From Maribacter sp. ACAM166 (lineage in GTDB: Bacteria > Bacteroidota > Bacteroidia > Flavobacteriales > Flavobacteriaceae): DNA of 64,000 nt. The notes beneath the pieces are model-generated. The model saw nothing but the letters and a program-made list of their open reading frames with translations. It was not told the origin of the DNA and searched no databases. The translations under genes were made by a program, and so were the position numbers. Below, in pieces: positions 57,572 to 64,000 of this stretch. The stretch is taken from NCBI RefSeq assembly GCF_005771495.1, contig NZ_VAUW01000004.1:62001-126000 (forward strand), given 5' to 3'. Every line of letters starts with the position of its first letter. The first letter of the stretch is position 1.

Positions 57572-58639
57572 TTAATAGGCACTTCTAATACTATTTAATA
57601 AATTATTCCAACTTTTAGATTTTGTTGCATTCTCAGTTGGAAAATCTGCGGGTATTTCTTGCGTAACAGAACCTGTTGCGGCCCATTCTGCGCCACGCTG
57701 TAAGGTGGTTATAAACCCGATACATTCCATCGAATAATCAAAATGGCCAAGTGTTGAATGAAAAACCCTTCCTTTACCATAGTTGATAGCCATAAGTTGA
57801 GCAACATTTTGTCCGAGGCCTTTTACAGAAGAATCCCAAGGTGGCGCATTCTTCTCAACATCTGCAAACGCAGTTGCAAGAATAGTAACGTTTTCAAATG
57901 GTCCCCGCATGCGTTCATAAAGCTCATCTTGTGTATGCAACCATTTTTGAGGAAGACCTTTCATGATAGGGTGTTCTGGTGCTCTTGTTGTTAATTGAAA
58001 TTGATATTCAGGCCCGTGAGAACCGCAAGCACCTTCACTTGCGTCTTTTACTAATTCGCCTGCATCGTTATAGTAAACATAAGGTCCAGTTTTTTCATCA
58101 CGACCGCCCCAAGCACCTAGACCTATCATTTTATTGAATTCATCCCATTCTCCCCAAGCATTATTCGCTGCATGAATCACTACGAATCCACCACCATTAT
58201 TCATGTAGTTTTCAAATGCTTCTCTAGTTTTCTCTGGCCATAGAGGAGATTCTGCTCCTAAATTTGAAATAATCACATCATATTTAGTAAAGTCAAAGGA
58301 AAAATCTGATGTTTTTATAGGGCTATCCGATATCTTATATTCTTTATCTTTTAGAGGGTACTTCTCAATAAACATTTTATAAGCTTCAGGCCTTGTTTGG
58401 TTATATTTAATACCCAACCAGACCGAATCCATTCGTTCTACGTCAACAGTGAAAAGGTCGGTTTGTTCCAAATAGTCCTTCATCATCATGCTGGTCTTTG
58501 GCCATATATAGTGATTGTTTTGACCATCAATAATTAATGCTTTTAGTTTAGCTGATGGTTGTTCGACCACTTCCCTTTTTCTCTCTCCGCAAGATATTAG
58601 TAGCAAAGAAAATAATGTTAATGCCATTACGTTTTTCAT
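57572..58639 (-). CDS. ThuA domain lipoprotein
   Basis: 355 residues. The signal ends in LLISCG (Cys17). The ThuA fold, a glutamine-amidotransferase-like domain, covers most of the protein: LIIDGQNNHYIWPKT, YDVIISNLG, NGGGFVVIHAANNAW and GRVFHSTLGHFD. ThuA proteins act in trehalose or other sugar metabolism, with unclear biochemistry. The gene stands alone among the decaying region. Confidence 0.88.
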   Translation of the reverse strand: MKNVMALTLFSLLLISCGERKREVVEQPSAKLKALIIDGQNNHYIWPKTSMMMKDYLEQTDLFTVDVERMDSVWLGIKYNQTRPEAYKMFIEKYPLKDKEYKISDSPIKTSDFSFDFTKYDVIISNLGAESPLWPEKTREAFENYMNNGGGFVVIHAANNAWGEWDEFNKMIGLGAWGGRDEKTGPYVYYNDAGELVKDASEGACGSHGPEYQFQLTTRAPEHPIMKGLPQKWLHTQDELYERMRGPFENVTILATAFADVEKNAPPWDSSVKGLGQNVAQLMAINYGKGRVFHSTLGHFDYSMECIGFITTLQRGAEWAATGSVTQEIPADFPTENATKSKSWNNLLNSIRSAY

Positions 58640-58815
58640 GATTCTGGTATTTATGGTTCTAGCTAAGAATTAATTCCTGACTTTAAATGTACATGAACTA
58701 ACCAAGATGACAAAAAAATGAACAGAGGATAAATTAGGTATAAATAATACCGAAATTTTGTCGATGTTTGAAACGGAATTAAATTTTGTATTCCAACGAA
58801 CTAAAAATAAATACA

Positions 58816-59346
58816 ATGAAGATATTGGGAATTGGATCTAGAATTTTACATTCAGAATATGGAAAGGGAGTGGTTACTAATGTTTCTTCAAAGCAATATT
58901 GGGTAACTTTTATGGAAAGTGGATTGAAGATTATTAATATGGATGCTGAATTCGAGGTGATTGAAGCAGTTGATGGTGAGGTAGATACTGTTAGTTATTT
59001 TGATGTAGAGAGTTCATTGGTGGCAATTCTTCAAAAATGGAGTGATGTTTCTCAACGTGTTGCTATTGCCGATAAATGTAAAGGTGGAAACCTTATTTTG
59101 GAATCAGGCGAAGCTGGTTTGAGTAATAAAGAAATTCCTATTGATACATTTTTTCATAAGATTGTAATGGTGCGCGACCGTATTCGGGTCATGGAGCAAA
59201 AAATTAATGCTAGTAAAAATTTAGATGATCAAGAAAAGATAGATTTACAGCAATATATAACACGCATTTATGGTAGTTTGACTACGTTTAATGTGTTGTT
59301 TAAAAATAAAAGTGACTATTTTATAGGCGATAAGGGAGAGAAATAG
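58816..59346 (+). CDS. Hypothetical protein with Tudor-like N-terminus
   Basis: 176 residues from the ATG at 58816; a TTG 30 bases upstream is not needed. The first 50 residues (SRILHSEYGKGVVTNVS, YWVTFMESGLKIINM) resemble the small Tudor-like barrel found at the end of UvrD-type helicases. The rest is helical (VRDRIRVMEQKINASK). No family is recognised with confidence and no signal is present. Confidence 0.65.
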   Translation: MKILGIGSRILHSEYGKGVVTNVSSKQYWVTFMESGLKIINMDAEFEVIEAVDGEVDTVSYFDVESSLVAILQKWSDVSQRVAIADKCKGGNLILESGEAGLSNKEIPIDTFFHKIVMVRDRIRVMEQKINASKNLDDQEKIDLQQYITRIYGSLTTFNVLFKNKSDYFIGDKGEK

Positions 59347-59475
59347 GTTTTTTCTGCCAATACAGGGATATGAGTGTAATGGCAAGTTCTTTACTAAAAT
59401 CAATAATAATTAATATAACCATTTAATGGTTGTATTAATTATTTGTAACATGTGAATTTTTTAATTACTCCACGG

Positions 59476-59970
59476 TTAATTATCCTTATGCAACTCCAAT
59501 ACCTTATTTAAGTTTGTTGAATCATTAATTTCATAAAAAAAGACTAAATGCCATTTTTGAGTTCGCTTCGCTTGTTTATTAGTTATAATATCCCAACTAG
59601 GGTATACTCTAAATGCCCTTTTTCCTTCTTTATGTTCTGTAGAGATTATTCTTTTAGTAATCAGTATTGATTTTGGAAAAACAAACTGTCCTAGCGCATT
59701 TTTAGTTCTCACATTTACGACGTAAAAGTCAATAGGGTCGGTTTCATTAAAAGGCTCAATAGGTCCGTTTTTATAACGTTTCCAGAAGGTTACGAACTGT
59801 CCTGTTTTCTTTGGTGTTATTTTAGCATTTCTACTTCGTATATAATGGCCGTTCAATACAAATTTACAGGCATCATACGCTGTGCTTTCCTGTTCAGTTT
59901 TGAAATCAGATATTTCAAGAGCACAGTTGTTGTATATTTTATTTTTAATTTGATGTAGAGTAGTATCCAT
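59476..59970 (-). CDS. MepB family protein
   Basis: 164 residues. The pattern RSRNAKITPKKTGQFVTFWKR with FVFPKSILI and GKRAFRVYPSWD matches MepB, first seen next to a multidrug transporter in Staphylococcus; its function is unknown. The full length is present and it looks intact, although the next gene upstream is broken. It lies about 105 bases downstream of the ligase pseudogene. Confidence 0.85.
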   Translation of the reverse strand: MDTTLHQIKNKIYNNCALEISDFKTEQESTAYDACKFVLNGHYIRSRNAKITPKKTGQFVTFWKRYKNGPIEPFNETDPIDFYVVNVRTKNALGQFVFPKSILITKRIISTEHKEGKRAFRVYPSWDIITNKQAKRTQKWHLVFFYEINDSTNLNKVLELHKDN

Positions 59971-60074
59971 TTAAATTATGCTGCGCAATTTGTTTTGATA
60001 TACAGTTTTATCAGTAGTACATACAATCTTCTGAAGGGTATTATACTTAATTTTTGAGCTATCTTTTCTATAAT

Positions 60075-60956
60075 TCATAGGATTTTTTCGAGTGCTAGTT
60101 TTTCTTTTAGTGGATTGTTCTTCATTTCATGATAAACGCCTAACCAAATGGTAGGCACACCATTTGCCTTCGTTACCTTTTCTTCTTTTAAAATGTTAAT
60201 AATAGCTTTTGGCTGCAAGTTAGAGGAGGGGAGTACCATATTGGATCCGGACAAGAGACATACATATGGAAACCCCCAAGGCATGACATGAAATTGGGGT
60301 ACAATCAATAAAATGGTATCGGTATTACTGAAATCCCCAGCATTTGGAGAAATAAGCGTTGACGCATGCATATATGTTGACCTATGGGAATATAAGACTC
60401 CCTTTGGCAGGCCTTTTGTTCCGCTTGTATAACACATTCCGCTAGCATCATTTTCATTTATAGTGGGCCATTCAAAATCTTCATAATGCAACGTATTGGG
60501 AAAGGTAGTTTTAAAGTCTTTGGAAGCATTTATGAGTATGTAACATTTAACAGTTTCGAGCTGATTTGCAATTTTTTCTAAAATAGGAACCAACGTAGCG
60601 TCAACGAAAATGACTTTATCTTTAGAATTATTGATGATAAACTCTATTTGTTGGCTCGACAGTCTTATATTGATGGTATGTCAAATTGCACCAATACCTG
60701 CTATACCGAAGTATAATTCTACATGGGGCCCATGATTCCAAGCAAAAGTGCCAACCATGTCACCTTTTGTGATTCCTAATTTTTGAGTTAATGCATTGTC
60801 TAACTTTTTACAGCGTTTGTACATATCGCCAAAACTATACTCATGTTGCGATCCGTCTGGTAAATGGTTGATTATCTACTTATGATTATAGATACAATTT
60901 CCGTACTCAAGAATAGTGTTTGTTGTAAGCGGATAATCCATTATTAAGCCTTCCAT
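60075..60956 (-). pseudogene. Truncated AMP-dependent acyl-CoA synthetase
   Basis: Reading from the ATG at 60956 gives an acyl-CoA ligase N-terminus interrupted by TAG at codon 27 (60876-60878) and TGA at codon 92 (60681-60683), then continuous to TGA at 60075. Family motifs remain: MVGTFAWNHGPHVELYFGI, HTINIRLS and the AMP-binding loop MCYTSGTKGLPKGVLYSHR. The frame ends after 293 codons, although the family has about 540 residues, and no continuation is found before MepB. There is no frameshift. The enzyme is certainly inactive. Confidence 0.9.
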
Positions 60957-61018
60957 ACCTATTAAGTTTAGATGATTATATGCGATATTTTCTATAGAGC
61001 GTAGTGTATTTAATCAGT

Positions 61019-61105
61019 TTAATCCTCCGCCTTGGGTAACTCGAAATTATTTATAAAATTCATAGCTCGTGAGTTTACCTCGAAGTTTTTGATTTTACGG
61101 GGCAT
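61019..61105 (-). other. 28-codon open reading frame, possible gene fragment
   Basis: ATG at 61105 to TAA at 61019 encodes 28 residues, beginning MPRKIKNFEVNS and ending FELPKAED. It reads like protein rather than random sequence, but there is no match to a known family and no evident ribosome binding site. It may be the start of a lost gene. Confidence 0.25.
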
Positions 61106-61175
61106 TTAATGGCACGAAGACTAAGCTTACTATTAAATGAATATTTATGGTTTGCTTGTGAAACTTAACACCTGC

Positions 61176-61189
61176 CCACCAACTGGTGG
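61176..61189. promoter_or_regulatory. Palindrome CCACCA-AC-TGGTGG
   Basis: Perfect 6-bp arms with a 2-base spacer in otherwise AT-rich DNA, about 220 bases upstream of the ligase pseudogene and 70 upstream of the 28-codon frame. The form is that of a repressor operator (TetR-like). The function is a guess. Confidence 0.3.
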
Positions 61190-61290
61190 TAAAAATATAC
61201 TACATTTTAATTTAGTAGAAAGTATACTTCTTAACCTGTTTTGTATTTTAAAATAGTTATAAAAAAATATCAATTCGAATGCATTATTCT

Positions 61291-61599
61291 TCAACTTTTT
61301 TCATTGAAAATTTGATGTACTTCGATAATAATCGATAGACCTTTTGACAACTGTTCAGGGTCTAAAGCGCTTCATGATACCTGCTTATCCGACAACTATT
61401 CTTTATTCATATTTTCCAGTCTAGTTCCTTGTTCATGGTGTTGTCCTATTCTACAATATCCTTTTTTAAGTAAAAGGACTCCTGGTTGCCCTTGAGAATC
61501 GTAATCTTTCTAACCACTTATTCTACCAACCATTTTGTTTTTTTAGAGTTGTTGTTGCAGCTCCAAATCTTCTTATTTAGTTGGCTTTTCTTGTTTCAT
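61291..61599 (-). pseudogene. Decayed 103-codon gene with five in-frame stops
   Basis: From an ATG at 61599 a single frame runs 103 codons to TGA at 61291 with stops at codons 9, 19, 30, 68 and 76 and no frameshift. Between the stops the reading is protein-like: KDYDSQGQPGVLLLKKGYC (31-49), RIGQHHEQGTRLENMNKE (50-67) and SALDPEQLSKGLSIIIEVHQ (77-96). The family is not recognised. It lies upstream of the ligase pseudogene on the same strand. Confidence 0.5.
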
Positions 61600-62530
61600 A
61601 GATAGCTGGTGTTGGATAAGGTTAGTTGCGGATTTCAAAGCACTCAACTTTCGATTTATCACTTGGCTTTGTGAAAACTAAACCGTTGAGTTTAAAAAAA
61701 GGAAGTAGAATAGCGCTATGTTTGGGGAATTGTTTTGTAGTTCCAACAAAAGTCTAACATCAATCGTAAAGATGCTTAAAAGTTATAACCACATGTGAGA
61801 TATTTTAGCGGCATTATAAAGTAAAGAACAAGCTTTAATGTGGGAATTTTGTAATCACCTTTAGTAAGCTTGGCGTTAAGAACACGAATTCAAAATATGC
61901 ACGTAATTAAGGATTGGAAAAGGAATATGCTGTTATACACAAGATTTAGCAATTGTCAATATTTTGATTGAGATACTCTAACTGCTTTTAGCTGGGCAGT
62001 CTATTTTCTCGATTACTTCTCCATGATTTTGGTTACCATGGTATTTGATAATTATATTTATTCTATTTTCAGCATTTTTATAACAATTACTTTTCTTAAA
62101 CAACAGTATGCGCTAAGCACACATACCATTTTGCTCATTTTTAATCTAAATAGAGCAAAATTGCAAATAGGTATGGTTATCTATGTATTCAATTTGGTAA
62201 TTGTTGTTGAAAAAGTATTATTTGTGATGAATCATTTTTAACGTGTAACAAGTTAAACGCTGTTTGGAAATATCTATGAAAGTATGTGAGATGGTATTAA
62301 AACACGAATGTAAACTTCACCTTATTTCTCATTTCATTCTAAGAGATTCTTCCATCCAAAGAGTTGCTACCACTCTTTGAATTCATAACTTTAAAGATTA
62401 AAATATTTTTGAGAGTTAATAAACACTTTTAATAGAGCACGTTACGGAATCTTTAGTTAAACATGACTTTGCGGTTTTAACAATAACTAAATGTTAATTT
62501 GAGTAAAATAGAACTTTTTAAAATATATCT
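61600..62530. other. Gene-free AT-rich stretch
   Basis: I see no intact gene, RNA, terminator or insertion-sequence end here. A 72-codon frame at 62023-62241 is hydrophobic and low in complexity and is not supported. Short protein-like scraps on the minus strand (around 61640-61740, for example FFKLNGLVFTKPSDKSK) suggest further decayed coding sequence, but none can be named. Confidence 0.5.
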
Positions 62531-63442
62531 ATGTTTAAGAAACTAGTTGGAATAGAGCCATTGGAATTAATCTCTTCGGCTAATAAAAAGTTGGAATCTT
62601 TTACGGAAACACTCATCTTGCATCAGGATCAACCCTCTGGTGTAGCAGAAATTGTGAAACGTATTGGCGATGCAGATGGCGTGTTATTAAGTCATCGAAG
62701 TAGTTTGGGACGTGAAGTTTTAGAACAGTGCCCAACTATAAAATATATAGGTATGTGCTGCTCACTATACGCACCAGAAAGTGCTAACGTAGATATTCTT
62801 TATGCCAATTCTAAAGGTATTACCGTAAAAGGCGTGCGCGATTATGGTGATGAAGGCGTTGTAGAATATGTAATAAGCGAGTTGGTACGTTGCTTACATG
62901 GTATAGGTAAAAGGTCTGACGGCACTCCTAGACAATCTTGGAGTGGTATTCCTCGTGAAATAACAGGACTTAAGGCAGGTATTGTAGGTCTTGGGAAGTC
63001 TGGTGGTATGGTGGCCGATGCACTACGTTTTTTTGGAGCGGAAATAAGCTATTTTGCACGTAGTGAAAAAGAAGATGCTAAAGCAAAAGGGTATCGCTTT
63101 TTACCCCTAAAGCAATTACTTTCGGAAAACGAGGTAGTAATTACCTGTTTAAATAAAAATACTGTGCTTTTACACGATGCTGAATTTAAACACCTGGGCA
63201 ATCGAAAAATTTTATTCAATACAGGGTTATCTCCATCTTGGGATACCGAACCTTTTGAAAAATGGCTTAATGGCGATAATGTCTTGTATTGCGATACACT
63301 TGGAGCTTTGGGTGATGAACGATTTTTAAAAAATCCCAATGTTACTTGTCTGCAAGTTTCTACAGGTAGAACTCAGCAAGCTTTCAGGCGTTTAAGTGAA
63401 AAAGTATTAGCAAATTTAACCGCTTACACTAAAATGCTATAG
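62531..63442 (+). CDS. 2-hydroxyacid dehydrogenase-like protein with altered active site
   Basis: 303 residues with the fold of NAD-dependent D-2-hydroxyacid dehydrogenases. The cofactor motif GIVGLGKSG (150-158) and following GAEISYFAR are good. The catalytic residues are not: where the family has NTARG the sequence reads NTGLSPSW (230-237), and where it has TPHIG it reads CLQVSTGRT (273-281), so the catalytic Arg and His are missing. It may bind NAD(H) for another reaction. It overlaps the convergent aspartate-dehydrogenase-like gene by 14 bases. Confidence 0.8.
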   Translation: MFKKLVGIEPLELISSANKKLESFTETLILHQDQPSGVAEIVKRIGDADGVLLSHRSSLGREVLEQCPTIKYIGMCCSLYAPESANVDILYANSKGITVKGVRDYGDEGVVEYVISELVRCLHGIGKRSDGTPRQSWSGIPREITGLKAGIVGLGKSGGMVADALRFFGAEISYFARSEKEDAKAKGYRFLPLKQLLSENEVVITCLNKNTVLLHDAEFKHLGNRKILFNTGLSPSWDTEPFEKWLNGDNVLYCDTLGALGDERFLKNPNVTCLQVSTGRTQQAFRRLSEKVLANLTAYTKML

Positions 63443-64000
63443 GCGAAACAATATTTCGCATTGTATTTACGACGCTCCAACCTGCAATTTGTGCAGTTTT
63501 ACTATAGACATCAATAACCGCATGAATTTGCTCACTTTTTATTTCTATACGGTGATCATCTCCCACAAAACCAGGTATTGAGTTCATGGAAACCTGTAAG
63601 TTTTCAGGACCTACGGAAGCCAATGCAGCAGCAACTGCCACATTTACACGTGTTGGAAAAAGCGCAATGGCTTCCTTAGCGTTCCCTTGAAAGACTTCCC
63701 GTTTTTCGGTTTGTAGACTGTCATCGTAGACTTCTGTATTTTTTAAAGAATTTGGTCCTTTTTTAGTTGTAAACAAAACCTTACTATCTTCCATTAAAGA
63801 TGTAGTTCGCAATACATCTAAACCGCCAATAGCACCTGATGCTATATGTACACGTGTATTATTTTCCAAAGCAGTTTGTTTAACAGTTTCATAAAAATCG
63901 GCATCAGCAAGTGCGCCAATTGATAAAGTTATGATGGAAGCCCCATTTTTTAAAACAGGTAAAGCCAATTCCCTAAAAGCCGTTGGAGAAGCAGTTTCTA
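63429..64000 (-). CDS. Aspartate dehydrogenase-like protein (NadX/DUF108), 5' end off the window
   Basis: At least 190 residues visible; the start lies beyond the right edge. The frame enters as ETASPTAFRELALPVL and then LSIGALAD, matching the aspartate dehydrogenase/DUF108 family (EAAS... SVGALAD). Later parts are HIASGAIGGLDVL (the catalytic His region), FPTRVNVAVAAALASVGPENL and GWSVVNTMRNIVSP. NadX-type enzymes make iminoaspartate for NAD synthesis or deaminate aspartate. The TTG seen at 63968 is internal, not a start. Confidence 0.85.
   Translation of the reverse strand, partial: ETASPTAFRELALPVLKNGASIITLSIGALADADFYETVKQTALENNTRVHIASGAIGGLDVLRTTSLMEDSKVLFTTKKGPNSLKNTEVYDDSLQTEKREVFQGNAKEAIALFPTRVNVAVAAALASVGPENLQVSMNSIPGFVGDDHRIEIKSEQIHAVIDVYSKTAQIAGWSVVNTMRNIVSPIAF

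Noticed and set aside
60075-61599. Stop-codon recoding (TAG/TGA read as amino acids) in the ligase and upstream frame
   Set aside because: TAA, TAG and TGA all occur as real stops in intact genes of the window, and the ligase also lacks its C-terminal half, so simple decay fits better.
62023-62241. 72-codon hydrophobic open frame on the plus strand
   Set aside because: Low-complexity AT-rich reading, no ribosome binding site or neighbour support, inside a decaying stretch.
60957-62530. Insertion sequence or transposon remnant
   Set aside because: No transposase motifs, terminal inverted repeats or target duplications were found by eye.

Overview
The window is a piece of chromosome from a member of the Bacteroidota, almost certainly the family Flavobacteriaceae and probably a marine lineage; genus cannot be fixed from sequence alone. 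The evidence is AT-rich DNA, promoters of the Bacteroidota type (TAnnTTTG at -7), Type IX secretion proteins (PorP/SprF and DUF4835/PorD), many short lipoproteins, a split 5'-nucleotidase, DUF6913 next to dapA, an RprXY-like two-component pair and a bacillithiol-type YtxJ protein.

Layout. 1-1695: minus-strand split 5'-nucleotidase (the metallophosphatase half reaches the left edge). 1741-8271: plus-strand housekeeping genes DUF6913-dapA, then bamD-rpoZ(omega)-coaBC-porD(DUF4835)-recN. 8434-14232: fabI, a family 2 glycosyltransferase, a YbbR-like protein, coaE and an RprXY-like kinase/regulator pair, closed by a bidirectional terminator. 14280-20487: a tight minus-strand run read from right to left as Gfo/Idh oxidoreductase, 3-hydroxybutyryl-CoA dehydrogenase, YggS, exonuclease/GIY-YIG fusion, voltage-gated K+ channel, miaA and gluconokinase. 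20634-30746: pcm, smpB, a SixA-like phosphatase, a PorP/SprF-SPOR fusion, TetR, clpB, ytxJ, a lipoprotein and glyA. 30764-35521: a signalling cassette, described below. 35670-49493: lipoproteins, glutaminyl cyclase, thioesterase, the SRP RNA gene with a textbook promoter, an SDR, an ABC-F protein, a FAS1 protein, pheT and a TlpA-like thioredoxin. 49502-57007: leuB-leuA, a solenoid protein, a DMT transporter, DUF4252, an RluA pseudouridine synthase, a four-helix-bundle protein with an octamer repeat array upstream, and panB. 57137-62530: a decaying accessory stretch with three broken genes, ThuA and MepB proteins, and about 1.5 kb without intact genes. 62531-64000: a 2-hydroxyacid-dehydrogenase-like protein converging on an aspartate-dehydrogenase-like protein cut by the right edge.

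The best candidate for an undescribed system is 31558-35521. All genes there are on the minus strand: a LytTR regulator whose receiver domain lacks the phosphoacceptor Asp, a 57-residue exported peptide with a CDDC motif that is too short for ordinary ORF calling, a TPR-containing lipoprotein-like sensor kinase (HisKA_3), and a LuxR-type response regulator. Between the LytTR gene and the peptide lie a pair of 10-bp direct repeats spaced 21 bp apart, which is LytTR-operator geometry, and a perfect 39-bp tandem duplication. I infer a peptide-based signalling or sensing module; no function is proven. A second notable item is the ABC-F protein, which appears to retain only one of its two composite ATP sites.
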